Assembly: GCA_964371075.1 (NCBI GenBank)
Contig: CAYJKN010000003.1
Span: 248,001 to 312,000, forward strand
DNA from: UTCHB3 sp964371075
GTDB taxonomy: Bacteria > Bacteroidota > Ignavibacteria > Ignavibacteriales > Ignavibacteriaceae
Direction of reading: 5' to 3'
DNA: 64,000 bases
The translations under genes were made by a program, and so were the position numbers. The notes beneath the pieces were generated by a model. That model had not been told where the DNA came from, did no database searches, and was given only the letters and a program-made list of their open reading frames with translations. This document shows positions 1 through 9,226 of this stretch, in pieces (position 1 is the first letter of the stretch; each line of letters opens with the position of its first letter).

Positions 1-1
1 C

Positions 2-1072
2 TTTTGGCAACAGAAGTTGAATACTCAACTGGGAAGTTGGACCCAACTTCGCCACGATAATATCCTGTATGCAAAACAATCATATACTTCGGGATGGGTG
101 TGTTCTTTTCCCTACGGTTACGTTGAACCATTTCCATCGTTTTATGAAGATCTAAGAGACTTTGGTGACTTCTTTAAGACAATTTTGCTTCCACTCCAGT
201 TTGATAATCAATATATCAAAATGGAGATGATGAACTGGTGTGACAGGTTCCGTTTTTCAAATGATACTCTCGCTTCCATTGCAAAAAAAGAGCTTGCCAA
301 TCAAAATCTTACAGGACAAGAACAACAGTTTTTAAGAAACTTCCTTAAAGTTGACCACAGTGCTTACGGTTCCCCATATGACGGGTGGTATTACGACTTA
401 TTTTATGCTCCCGAGGATCTTTTTCAGAAACAACTATATGTGGTTGCCGATATCCATACCTCCGGACTGGACGAAAATGGTAATTTTGTTGGGTGGGTAA
501 AACATGTGGGCACCGGAAAAGTAAATCTTGGAGTAGTAACTGCAAAAAATCCTGCCGGTGTTGATGTGGCTTATGTTGGTCCTTTTTTAAGTTATTACGA
601 CTACACAACAACTAATTACCTCAGATTGGATGATGACAGTTGGGTAAACACCTATTTAGCTCAGGCATCAAGACCGGATTTTGTAAATTTATATCTTGCA
701 GATTCTGCAGGTAATTCGAGAGGTCCAGGATCATCGCTCTTAACCTCTGTGAGACTCGAAAATCCCGGAGACAATGGTGACATTGAAGACTATATGCTGG
801 CTCAGAACTACCCAAATCCGTTTAATAATTCAACAATTATTAAATTTTCAATCCCGTCAAGTGCAACCGGCAATTTTGTCGAATTGAATATTTTTAATGT
901 TCAAGGTGTACTGGTTAAGAAACTTCTAGCGGAGCCACTTCAACAAGGAAATTATTCGATTGCCTGGAATGGTGATGATAATTCCGGAAGACCGGTTGCG
1001 AGTGGAATATATTTCTACAGCCTGATTTCCGGAGGGAAATCTATCACCGGAAAAATGACTTTATTAAAATAG
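2..1072 (+). CDS. DUF3160-like secreted protein with T9SS sorting domain (5' end cut by window)
   Basis: The reading frame is open from base 2, so the gene starts upstream; the TTG at 17 is unlikely to be the true start. The visible part begins with a segment reading LNTQLGSWTQLRHD, followed by LYAKQ and GYVEPFPSFY. That is the pattern I know from DUF3160 proteins, whose function is unknown. The last ~90 residues form a T9SS type A sorting domain: AQNYPNPFNNSTIIKFSIP, then a beta-sandwich ending GKMTLLK. The protein is therefore expected to cross the outer membrane through the type IX system and be anchored or released outside. A strong bidirectional hairpin terminator follows. The sorting domain is certain, the DUF3160 assignment is from memory of the family, and nothing visible indicates a substrate. 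Confidence 0.85.
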   Translation, partial: FWQQKLNTQLGSWTQLRHDNILYAKQSYTSGWVCSFPYGYVEPFPSFYEDLRDFGDFFKTILLPLQFDNQYIKMEMMNWCDRFRFSNDTLASIAKKELANQNLTGQEQQFLRNFLKVDHSAYGSPYDGWYYDLFYAPEDLFQKQLYVVADIHTSGLDENGNFVGWVKHVGTGKVNLGVVTAKNPAGVDVAYVGPFLSYYDYTTTNYLRLDDDSWVNTYLAQASRPDFVNLYLADSAGNSRGPGSSLLTSVRLENPGDNGDIEDYMLAQNYPNPFNNSTIIKFSIPSSATGNFVELNIFNVQGVLVKKLLAEPLQQGNYSIAWNGDDNSGRPVASGIYFYSLISGGKSITGKMTLLK

Positions 1073-1083
1073 CTTTAAAAATT

Positions 1084-1118
1084 AAAAAGGCTGACTCTTT
1101 TCCGGGTCAGCCTTTTTT
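1084..1118. terminator. Bidirectional intrinsic terminator
   Basis: A perfect 7-bp GC-rich stem (GGCTGAC at 1089-1095 with GTCAGCC at 1106-1112) is flanked by an A run on the left and a T run on the right. It can therefore terminate the T9SS gene on the plus strand and the converging yebC-like gene on the minus strand. Confidence 0.85.
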
Positions 1119-1130
1119 CTTTTAATTCAA

Positions 1131-1841
1131 CTATTGCATGTTGTGATAGACTGCAACAACATCATCATCTTCTTCGAGTAAGTCGAGGAGTTCTGTCATT
1201 TCAGTTCTCTGCTCCCCTTCGAGTTCTTTGTAAACATTTGGGATGTACTGTAATTCAGCACTCTCAACTTCAACATTCCTGTCCTCAAGAGCTTTTTGCA
1301 TCTTGCCAAACTCTTCATACGGACAGTAGATGTAGATGAACTCATCATCACTATCCAACTCATCCAATCCAAAATCGATCAACTCAAGTTCAAGTTCTTC
1401 CACATCGGAAACTGAACCCTTCTTCAATTTAAAAAAGGCTTTATGCTCAAAATTGAAAGATACACTACCGGAATTCCCGAGAACGCCATTCCCTTTTTTA
1501 AAGTGGTGACGCACATTTGCCACGGTTCTGGTGGTGTTGTCAGTAGCACACGAAACTATCACATAGATTCCATGTGGTCCCATTCCCTCGTAAGTGATTT
1601 CCTGATAGCCTGTTGTATCTTTTGAAGAAGCCCTTTTAATTGCCGCTTCAACTCTATCTTTTGGCATGTTTACACTTTTTGCGTTTTGCATTGCCAGTCT
1701 GAGTTTCGAATTGCTGGATGGGTCCGGTCCACCGGCCTTCACTGCTATTTCTATCTCTTTTCGTGCACGATTAAATGCAACTGACATTTTTGCAAAGCGT
1801 GCGAACATAACATGTTTACGCGTTTCGAATATCCTGCCCAT
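1131..1841 (-). CDS. YebC/PmpR family protein (DNA-binding regulator / translation factor)
   Basis: This is a full-length 236-residue YebC/PmpR/TACO1 family member. Diagnostic segments are MGRIFETRK at the N-terminus (the variant usual in Bacteroidota rather than the proteobacterial form), KEIEIAVKAGGPDP, NMPKDRVEAAIKRA, and YEGMGPHGIYVIV followed by N-x2-RT-x2-NVRHHFKK-x-NG. Family members act in the cytoplasm. They have been described as transcriptional regulators and, more recently, as factors that relieve ribosome pausing, so the precise role here is inferred only at family level. The C-terminus is acidic (LLDLLEEDDDV), as is normal. The gene is monocistronic and ends at the shared terminator with the upstream T9SS gene. 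Confidence 0.93.
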   Translation of the reverse strand: MGRIFETRKHVMFARFAKMSVAFNRARKEIEIAVKAGGPDPSSNSKLRLAMQNAKSVNMPKDRVEAAIKRASSKDTTGYQEITYEGMGPHGIYVIVSCATDNTTRTVANVRHHFKKGNGVLGNSGSVSFNFEHKAFFKLKKGSVSDVEELELELIDFGLDELDSDDEFIYIYCPYEEFGKMQKALEDRNVEVESAELQYIPNVYKELEGEQRTEMTELLDLLEEDDDVVAVYHNMQ

Positions 1842-1926
1842 AAATCCCGATTTTTAATTAATCAAAAAACAAATTTAACCAGAAATGACGTGCTCATCAA
1901 ATTTAATTGAGAAACCTCATGATTTT

Positions 1927-4900
1927 TTAATTCAATAATATAAATGCTCCCCAATAATATGGCAGTTTATACTTGGCTCTAACTGTATTACGGGCAAGAT
2001 CAAATGCCTTTGTTTTATCACCAGACTTCAACCACCCGGCGTAAAAACTAACCATAAATTCCATGGTAGCAGTATCATGTACCTTCCACAAACTCATGAT
2101 TATTGACTTGGCACCTGAAACCATCAACGCTCTCTGAAGTCCATAGACTCCCTCACCGTTTTGCACAATTCCAAGTCCGGTCTCACATGCGGATAGAGTA
2201 ACAAGTTCTGTACCATCCAGATCGAGAGTTAAACATTCCTGGGCTGTAAGTACACCGTTCTCATTCCCTTTCCATAAAAACGGATCACTTTCAAGAAATG
2301 CACCGGCACCTGCAAGAAACAATCCCGACCGAAGCAAAGGATTAATTGAGACAACTTTTTTGTCAAACCCATAAATCTTTTCTGCTGATACTTCATCATC
2401 TCTTATAAAATATCCATGGGAGGCTATATGGAGAACCGTCGGGTTTTTCATATTCTTAATATTCTCTTCACTTGCTTTGATACCGGTAAAAAGAACAGAT
2501 TCTTTTTTGTAATTTCGCAGTAATGAATCAATCTTCTCAACTTCGGTTTTAGTGGCAGGGATATCTGAGAGATAATATCGTTGCATTTCCGATTTGTCGT
2601 CACTCGAGAAAACTGCCCTGTCTGGTTCTTGATTTAGAGGGTTTTTGTTTTCATTAAACTTGAAATCATACAACTCAGGATAACCAAAAAGCCAGGAACC
2701 TTTATTGTTACCCTGCTTTTGTGAATCTTTGTTGACTATCTCCCTTGTACTTCCCACAAGTTCAATTTCATACTCCTCATAAACATATTTGTTGGTTGAG
2801 GGATTTACAAGTACAGCAGGATTTATTTTATGATATAACCCATCGGCAGAGAGATAAATTTTCTTAACGCCTTGAAGATGGTATTGAATTGGGAGCCAAT
2901 AATTGTTGTAAGCTTCTTTAAGTACTTTCATGTCCATCTCTTCAAATGTATCCTCATCCAAAGATTTTACTGCATCGAGATAAGCCTGAAATGGTTCCCC
3001 TTCGATGAATTTCCCATTCCACTGCATCCCAATCTCAGGATGATCCATCGTTTCCGGTGTGACGATAAGATAAAGGAAAACCACGCTGTCGAGAAATCCA
3101 TTGTCGTATGGTCTGAAACGGAAAATTTCGATTGCAGCCTCCCCTTTTTTTAGACTGTTTCTCACTGTCTGCCAAGTGATCGAAAGATCAATGAGAGAAT
3201 CCGTTCCGGGGTTATTGTTTTTATTCAGAGCAGCCTGTAAAATGTTGGCTTCATTTTGTAAGGATGACAGATCGTAACCTGTTTTGGCAAGCTCATTTTT
3301 CGAAAAATTGTAAAGTTTTCCAATCAGGTTTTTTACATCGTTAAGTTTTTTAATGATTTCCAACTGAGACGGGTCATACATTTTCCTCAATCTCTGTCGT
3401 TCATTTTTAAGCGCTGCAAGTTTTAGTCCTTTTATCCTTAAAAGATTATCGTAATACAGCCCATAAACAGCCATATCCATCTCAAAATTTTTAATTGAGA
3501 CACTCATACAGAGTTCATTCATCCCAATAAATTTGCGCATCATCAGTTCCCGCTCACTCTCAGTGAGCAAGGGCAAAACTTCTCTTAGATATCTCGCTTG
3601 AAGATCGATAAGTTCTTTATATAGACCATAAAACTCCTCACTTTTCCCCCTTCTGCCCATCAACTCTATCAACTTAACAGTCATCAGGATGTAGTCAGGA
3701 TTTAATTCACCAAAATTCTGTTTCTGTTTTTTTATCACTTGAAATAAAAAATTCTGCGCGGGATTAAAATCCCCTTCACGATGATAAAACTCAACAATAT
3801 TGGTAAGTGCCTCAACAAATGCCGGGTCTCTCACCTCCAGAATCTTTGATGAATTTCTCTTTAAAAACTTGAAAAAATTTCGATGCCCTTTGTTATATGG
3901 CATTTTGTTATGAAGTTCGGCAATGTTTCCAAATGCTCTCATCCAGTCTCTATCCGGTGCAACAGGTAGTTCAATGAATTCAGCAGATATCTCCCCAAGC
4001 AAAGTGCCTGAGTCTTCTTTTTTCCCTTTTTGAAATTTAAGAAGTGCCAGTTCCGATTTCATTCTCACTGCCCGGTATCTGCTTCCTGTCCCTCTTTCAG
4101 GTTGTAACACTTTATAAATTTCAACTAACTTTTCAACTTTTTCAGGTTTACCGGACTTTAGATAAAAATCAGTTAATTTGGTAACCAGTTCATTGAGATA
4201 ATCTTTATCACCGATCTCGTCTGATATAACCATATAGTAGACGGAGTCAACCAGTTTTTCGCCCTTCTCCTGATCACCCGATAGCAAATAGACTTCTGAT
4301 AGTGTCAATAGTGCACCACTGAAACTGTTACTCTCTTTAATCTCAAGTGAATCTATATTCGCCAAAACTTCAAGTAGAACGGCTCTCGCTGCTGTAAATT
4401 GACCGAGCAGATTATAATTTTCGGCGAGCTCTACTTCAGTTTTCATCCTGAGCTCGTTCCCCTTCATAAAATATTGTTTGATTACTCCATATTTTCTTGT
4501 CTGCACATCAAGGGATTTTGAGAGTTCACCTGTTTGAATATAAAGACCTCTTAAAACCGATAAAACAGAGAAATAATCATTTGTTATAAACATCAAATCT
4601 TTTTCAAGATTATCCTTCATTTTTAATAGAGAATCTTCTGCAGTTTTGTAATAAAGTGAATCGATCATCTTTTTGATCTTTTCCAGAGATGTTTCCACTG
4701 ACCAGGCCTTGGGTGTCAATTCTTCGATCTTAATCTCTATTTCCCGGACTTTATTATTGTCGGGATTTATCTCGCTGTAAAAATACTTCTTCCATTGATA
4801 TGCCGAAAGAGATTCAGGATGTGCAATTAAGTATCTGTCAACAATGGAGATCAATTGTTTTTCATGATTTTTAAGAGTATAGGCACAAACCCAATCGAAC

Positions 4901-5862
4901 GTTGTTGGTGACACATGTTCAATCGAGGCAGTCAGGTCTTTATATAAACCGGGCAATACAGGTGAGTTAACATTATTTGCGGCGAGATAACAAAAGACTA
5001 TTTCTTCATTCAAAAATGCAAATTCTGATCCATCATCTGCCATCCCGGCAGTTTTTAACAGGTACTCTTCATCAAAAATGTCAGCGAACAATGGGAGAAA
5101 AAAGCTGTTATAGAGTTGGATTAAACTTTGACCTGCCCCATCGTGTGCCGGTTCTTTCCATTTTTCTTCTCCGGTCAGTCTGACTAACTCAGCTGCTATC
5201 ACCGGTTCATATTTTTTAAAAAGAGAAAGTGGAAATTCTTTATCATCGATAATCTCCAGAGATTCAAAATATGACAATCCTTTTTGATAATTGTCCCTGA
5301 AATATTCCTTTTCATCGGGATATACCCGGAGGTTCTCTTCGCTCTTATCTTTGAGAATTGTTAAATCGCCGGGTTTAGGATAAACCTGTTCCAATTTGGC
5401 GGGCACCGACGACCAACATTCAATAAAATAGAGATATGGAGGTGAAATCTGGAATGGGATAGTCCCTTTAAGTCCTGAAAACTTTGCAACTACCTCGGGA
5501 TAAAACTCCTTCTCACTGACGATATATTCATATAACGCGAGCATCATTATATCACCAAACTCAGCGGGAGTCTGCTCGACAAACTTCAGTAGAGCAGGTT
5601 TGATGTTTTCACCTGAAGAGAGGTTGAGGTGGATTAATTTTAGAAGGTGTCTGGAGGGATTTTCCTTAATAATGCGTTCAAGAGCTGAAAGTGCATTAGA
5701 TAGTGAGGTGTCGTTTACCTCACCCGGATTAATAACAGCCATTGTGCCTGCTGTTTGTGCAAAATATTTAGTAAATATCTCCTCGTCAGGACTCAAAGTT
5801 TGAGCATAAACCGGAACGAAAAGCATGGTTGCGATCAAACTCTGAAAAAATACCTTTTTCAT
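1927..5862 (-). CDS. Secreted CHAT-domain (caspase-like) protease with TPR-like repeats
   Basis: I start translation at the ATG at 5862. It opens a clear signal peptide (MKKVFFQSLIATMLF..YAQ) and gives 1311 residues; an in-frame ATG 20 codons upstream would bury the signal. The middle of the protein (roughly residues 370-820) is helical and TPR-like, followed by a coiled-coil-rich stretch (about 830-930). The last ~300 residues are a CHAT domain (clan CD, caspase/separase fold). The catalytic dyad is visible as His1149 in HIASHGYF and Cys1226 in LSACETGLG, and the final segment GAKSIIMSLWKV is also typical. CHAT proteins are mostly cytoplasmic proteases activated by partner domains; this one is predicted to be exported, probably to the periplasm. 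There is no T9SS domain, gasdermin or CRISPR gene next to it. It is transcribed away from the VIT/VWA gene. Confidence 0.88.
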   Translation of the reverse strand: MKKVFFQSLIATMLFVPVYAQTLSPDEEIFTKYFAQTAGTMAVINPGEVNDTSLSNALSALERIIKENPSRHLLKLIHLNLSSGENIKPALLKFVEQTPAEFGDIMMLALYEYIVSEKEFYPEVVAKFSGLKGTIPFQISPPYLYFIECWSSVPAKLEQVYPKPGDLTILKDKSEENLRVYPDEKEYFRDNYQKGLSYFESLEIIDDKEFPLSLFKKYEPVIAAELVRLTGEEKWKEPAHDGAGQSLIQLYNSFFLPLFADIFDEEYLLKTAGMADDGSEFAFLNEEIVFCYLAANNVNSPVLPGLYKDLTASIEHVSPTTFDWVCAYTLKNHEKQLISIVDRYLIAHPESLSAYQWKKYFYSEINPDNNKVREIEIKIEELTPKAWSVETSLEKIKKMIDSLYYKTAEDSLLKMKDNLEKDLMFITNDYFSVLSVLRGLYIQTGELSKSLDVQTRKYGVIKQYFMKGNELRMKTEVELAENYNLLGQFTAARAVLLEVLANIDSLEIKESNSFSGALLTLSEVYLLSGDQEKGEKLVDSVYYMVISDEIGDKDYLNELVTKLTDFYLKSGKPEKVEKLVEIYKVLQPERGTGSRYRAVRMKSELALLKFQKGKKEDSGTLLGEISAEFIELPVAPDRDWMRAFGNIAELHNKMPYNKGHRNFFKFLKRNSSKILEVRDPAFVEALTNIVEFYHREGDFNPAQNFLFQVIKKQKQNFGELNPDYILMTVKLIELMGRRGKSEEFYGLYKELIDLQARYLREVLPLLTESERELMMRKFIGMNELCMSVSIKNFEMDMAVYGLYYDNLLRIKGLKLAALKNERQRLRKMYDPSQLEIIKKLNDVKNLIGKLYNFSKNELAKTGYDLSSLQNEANILQAALNKNNNPGTDSLIDLSITWQTVRNSLKKGEAAIEIFRFRPYDNGFLDSVVFLYLIVTPETMDHPEIGMQWNGKFIEGEPFQAYLDAVKSLDEDTFEEMDMKVLKEAYNNYWLPIQYHLQGVKKIYLSADGLYHKINPAVLVNPSTNKYVYEEYEIELVGSTREIVNKDSQKQGNNKGSWLFGYPELYDFKFNENKNPLNQEPDRAVFSSDDKSEMQRYYLSDIPATKTEVEKIDSLLRNYKKESVLFTGIKASEENIKNMKNPTVLHIASHGYFIRDDEVSAEKIYGFDKKVVSINPLLRSGLFLAGAGAFLESDPFLWKGNENGVLTAQECLTLDLDGTELVTLSACETGLGIVQNGEGVYGLQRALMVSGAKSIIMSLWKVHDTATMEFMVSFYAGWLKSGDKTKAFDLARNTVRAKYKLPYYWGAFILLN

Positions 5863-6190
5863 GATCACATAACCTTTCTTTTTTTGACTTTTCTGCCTTT
5901 GTTGTGGATTAACCACAATCATATTTTACGATGTCTGCTAAACTAAACAATTATCTGCAAATTTGCGATATTCAGAGACACAAAAAATTAACAATTTAAT
6001 AATATATTTTATTGGAAAGCTATTGACTTTGATCCCGGTTTTTTTAACTTACAGTGTATGATACAATATTTTTGGGAGTGGCCTGGTTATGGACTCAGAA
6101 CGAACAGAAAAAAGAGTACTCTGTCTCCAAGGAAATCGACCAAAACGCTACTTCAATCGAAATGGTGGATCAATTTAGAAGGAGTGATCT
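5863..6190. other. 328-bp divergent intergenic region
   Basis: This gap separates the divergent CHAT and VIT/VWA genes and must hold promoters for both. The left half (5930-6010) is very AT-rich. A TTGACT at 6023-6028 lies in the right half but has no good partner hexamer. A 29-codon frame (6089-6178) ends just before the AAGGAG of the VIT/VWA gene at 6179-6184; I do not regard it as a supported gene. No repeats or RNA structures stand out. Confidence 0.4.
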
Positions 6191-8239
6191 ATGAAACAAA
6201 TTTTGTTGTTCGTAATTTTTTTTACGAGTATGATTTTCCCCGGTGGCATTATGCTGCTAAACCCCGCTACGGGTCAGGTTTTGAAAATTGAATCTTTCAA
6301 GACTGACACCAGAATCGAGAATCAGGTTGCAATTACAACTGTAACCTCTGTCTATAAAAACAACACTACCTCATACCAAAATCCCGTTTACATCTTCCCA
6401 ATTCCACAAAATTCAAGTGCCATCCGTTTGCGGTGGGAGCTTCGGGGAATCTGGTATGAAGCCGGATTTTCAGCAGTTCCTCAGGACACAAATATCGGCG
6501 GAGGTGGTTCTGTCCACTATCAGGTGACCAACTACACCAAACCGGGAAGTATTATATATCCCTTAAAAGATTCAATTGGGGTTGATTCCTTAATTACTGT
6601 GGAAATGACCTATGTGGAATTTCTTAAGTATGATCTTGGAGAAGTTTTGCAGACTATCCCCACCAATCTCCCTTCATTCTTTTGCCCACAACCAATTTCT
6701 GTTGGCAACAGAGTTAAACTAATCTCAACACGTAATGTCGATTCAATTTACTGCCTCAGCAGTAACGATGCAATTATGACACAATCTGGAGATACCACTT
6801 CACTGGTAATTGAATCAAGAATCATTCAACCCGGAAATTTTGAGATGGGATTTCGACTGGCTGCTGACGAACTTGGGTTATTTAGCTTTTCCACTTATTT
6901 GAGTGACACTGCATCAGTGACTGATTCAATAAATGGAGGCTATTTCCTCTTTGTAGCAGAACCTGCAAGAGACACAACCACCATTTTAAGGAAGAGATTT
7001 ACACTCATTATCGACAGATCGGGAAGCATGGGCTGGGAAAATAAGATGGCCCAGGCAAAGAATGCAGCACTTTTTATTGTCAACAGACTTAATGAAGGTG
7101 ATCTGTTTAATCTGATCGAGTTTGACGATTATGCCACGAGTTTTAGACCAAATCATGTCCCAATAACTCCTGACAACATCAGTGCAGCGATTACCTGGAT
7201 AAATTCATTGCAAGCAAGGTATGGAACAAATATTGGAGGCGCATTCTCAGAAGCTGTTCCCGATTTTTATGAAGCATCCGATTCTACTGCAAATATCCTG
7301 CTCTTCCTCACTGATGGACAGGCAACCGTAGGGATAACTTCAACCCCACAATTATTAACGCACATTCAAGGTTTAATTACTCCTGTCACAGTTAACCTTA
7401 ATGTTTTCACTTTTGGAGTCGGTAGTGATGTAAACAAACAACTGCTCCAGACCATTGCAAATAATCATTCAGGACTCGCAACTTTTCTGTTAAATAATGA
7501 AGTTGAACCCGTTATATCAAAGTTTTACCTGAAGATTCAAAACCCTGTACTAATTGCACCTGTGGTTACATTCTCACCAAATGTTATCGAACAGACTCAC
7601 CCGACAAGACTTCCAAACCTTTATATCGGTGAACAAATGCTACTTACAGGAAGATATACCGAACCTGTCTCTCAGCCGGTCCAGGTTACTCTAACGGGCA
7701 AAATATACGGCCAGCCTGTGGTCTACACCTACGATCTTCCAATTGTTGACAGTGCAAAACCTGAATATCAGTTCCTGACAAAAATATGGGCAAAAACATT
7801 CATTGAAGACCTCTTGATCCAATATTATTCGCTTGATCCAAATTCTGTTCAGGCTTTGGCACTGAAACAACAGATTATAGCTCTTAGTCTCAGATATGGA
7901 GTTGTTACCGTATTTACTTCTTTTGGTACTCCAACTGGGGTGGAGGAACAAAGACCTGAATCTGAGAATATTCCTTTGGATTTTGCTTTATATCAGAATT
8001 ATCCAAATCCATTTAATCCATCAACAACAATAAAGTTCTCGGTGCCATATCACTCTCAAATTACCATCACGGTGTATGATATGCTCGGAAGAGTTGTGGC
8101 GGTTTTATTGTCGGAGGAAAAGGAAGCCGGAACTTATAGTGTTATCTGGAACGCTGAAGCTTTTTCTTCAGGAACTTACTTCATCGAATTACAGGCCGGT
8201 GATTTCAGACAGGTAAGGAAAATTCTGCTTCTTAAATAG
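6191..8239 (+). CDS. VIT and VWA domain protein, T9SS cargo
   Basis: This 682-residue secreted protein starts at an ATG preceded by a good AAGGAG seven bases upstream. After a signal peptide (about residues 1-20) there is a VIT-like domain (LNPATGQVLKI..SVYKNNT..Y-x-FPIP, to about residue 150). A von Willebrand A domain (about 268-430) follows, with a complete MIDAS: D275-R-S277-G-S279, a Thr in RYGTNIGGA and Asp in FLTDGQA. The C-terminal ~85 residues are a T9SS sorting domain (YQNYPNPFNPSTTIKFSVP..KILLLK). VIT/VWA combinations resemble the inter-alpha-trypsin inhibitor heavy-chain architecture and imply metal-dependent protein binding at the cell surface. The ligand cannot be told from sequence. 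Confidence 0.92.
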   Translation: MKQILLFVIFFTSMIFPGGIMLLNPATGQVLKIESFKTDTRIENQVAITTVTSVYKNNTTSYQNPVYIFPIPQNSSAIRLRWELRGIWYEAGFSAVPQDTNIGGGGSVHYQVTNYTKPGSIIYPLKDSIGVDSLITVEMTYVEFLKYDLGEVLQTIPTNLPSFFCPQPISVGNRVKLISTRNVDSIYCLSSNDAIMTQSGDTTSLVIESRIIQPGNFEMGFRLAADELGLFSFSTYLSDTASVTDSINGGYFLFVAEPARDTTTILRKRFTLIIDRSGSMGWENKMAQAKNAALFIVNRLNEGDLFNLIEFDDYATSFRPNHVPITPDNISAAITWINSLQARYGTNIGGAFSEAVPDFYEASDSTANILLFLTDGQATVGITSTPQLLTHIQGLITPVTVNLNVFTFGVGSDVNKQLLQTIANNHSGLATFLLNNEVEPVISKFYLKIQNPVLIAPVVTFSPNVIEQTHPTRLPNLYIGEQMLLTGRYTEPVSQPVQVTLTGKIYGQPVVYTYDLPIVDSAKPEYQFLTKIWAKTFIEDLLIQYYSLDPNSVQALALKQQIIALSLRYGVVTVFTSFGTPTGVEEQRPESENIPLDFALYQNYPNPFNPSTTIKFSVPYHSQITITVYDMLGRVVAVLLSEEKEAGTYSVIWNAEAFSSGTYFIELQAGDFRQVRKILLLK

Positions 8240-8300
8240 TGATTTTGACTCTTTTAGGAAGAACCACCAAAGAATCCTGAAATCAGGATAAATAAAAATT

Positions 8301-8337
8301 AAAAAAGCTGCCATCAGTGAAGTTGGCAGCTTTTTAT
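8301..8337. terminator. Bidirectional intrinsic terminator
   Basis: The stem AGCTGCCA (8306-8313) pairs with TGGCAGCT (8324-8331), with an A run before and a T run after. It lies between the convergent VIT/VWA and carbonic anhydrase genes and can serve both. Confidence 0.85.
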
Positions 8338-8366
8338 TTGTTGTCTCGACAAAAGACGTTTTATCT

Positions 8367-9017
8367 CTATTTATCCGAAATTTTCACTTCTCCGGTGGAA
8401 AGTTCATAAACACCACCAACAATTTTTAGGGAACCTGAAGCCGCCTTTTCTTCGAGCAGGTGGCTGTGGGCAAAAAGGTTTTTAATCTGCTGTTTTACAT
8501 TCATATCTACACAAACTTTAACCAGATCAGGTACTTCACCAATCGACTTGGCTTCATTAACAGCCGGTTCGATGTAATGAATCAATTTTTCAATATTGGG
8601 AGTAGTGTGTCCTCCATTTACGGCTGCGGTTACTGCACCGCATTTTGAATGTCCCAAAACTACAACTAATTGTGATCCCAAATGTTCTACGGCATATTCA
8701 ATACTTCCAATTGCCTCGGGTGTTGCAACATTTCCTGCGAGTCTGATAATAAACAGTTTACCGAGTGATTCATCAAAAACCAATTCAGGCGGAACTCTGG
8801 AATCTGAACAAGCAAGTATTACTGCATATGGTGACTGCCCGTTTTGTAAATTTTTGACCTCTCCCCTTAAATCTTTTTTATCCAATTTGCCCGACACAAA
8901 GCGGGAATTTCCCGATTGCAGGAACTTAAGTGCTTCATCAGGAGATACCTGAGGAAACAGAAAAGAACTGCCAAAAATGATGAATAACAGAATAATTTTG
9001 GAACGATTAGCCGTCAT
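8367..9017 (-). CDS. Exported beta-class carbonic anhydrase
   Basis: This 216-residue beta-carbonic anhydrase interconverts CO2 and bicarbonate. The zinc site is intact: Cys70 and the Asp72/Arg74 dyad in ACSDSRVPPE, with His123 and Cys126 in GHSKCGA. The N-terminus (SKIILLFIIFGSSFLFPQ, residues 6-23) is a clear signal peptide, so the enzyme is expected in the periplasm, unlike the common cytoplasmic form. Length after cleavage (~193 residues) matches the beta class. It stands alone on the minus strand with its own terminator. A SulP anion transporter lies 5 kb away, but nothing in the sequence links the two. Confidence 0.93.
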   Translation of the reverse strand: MTANRSKIILLFIIFGSSFLFPQVSPDEALKFLQSGNSRFVSGKLDKKDLRGEVKNLQNGQSPYAVILACSDSRVPPELVFDESLGKLFIIRLAGNVATPEAIGSIEYAVEHLGSQLVVVLGHSKCGAVTAAVNGGHTTPNIEKLIHYIEPAVNEAKSIGEVPDLVKVCVDMNVKQQIKNLFAHSHLLEEKAASGSLKIVGGVYELSTGEVKISDK

Positions 9018-9171
9018 ATAATTCTCCTCGATTATAATAAATAGATTGACTTATTACAAAGATAGTGAGTAAAATCAAATTTTTAATATAAATTCCTTCA
9101 CACTCTAAAATAATTTTTTAGTTATTTGTAAATCATTAGTTTTTAATAACAACATTTATTAAATTTCTATA

Positions 9172-9196
9172 CCGCTTTGTCTATTTTTCAAAGCGG
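9172..9196 (+). promoter_or_regulatory. Inverted repeat in the korA leader
   Basis: A perfect 8-bp inverted repeat, CCGCTTTG (9172-9179) and CAAAGCGG (9189-9196) with a 9-nt spacer, lies 30 bases upstream of the korA start. It is the only GC-rich element in an otherwise very AT-rich leader. It could be a protein operator or an mRNA hairpin. No T run follows, so it is not a terminator. The regulator is unknown. Confidence 0.4.
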
Positions 9197-9226
9197 GGAT
9201 ACATTTTAAAACTAAGAGATGAACAA

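Noticed and set aside
6023..6062. Sigma-70-like promoter (TTGACT) upstream of the VIT/VWA gene
   Set aside because: No matching -10 hexamer at 16-18 bases; the nearest good one (TATGAT) is 28 bases away.
6089..6178. 29-codon small ORF before the VIT/VWA gene
   Set aside because: It has a GGGAG ten bases upstream and ends just before the next ribosome site, but the peptide is not recognisable and the length is compatible with chance.
8596..8952. 118-codon open frame antisense to the carbonic anhydrase gene
   Set aside because: It lies entirely inside a well-supported gene on the opposite strand and encodes no recognisable domain.
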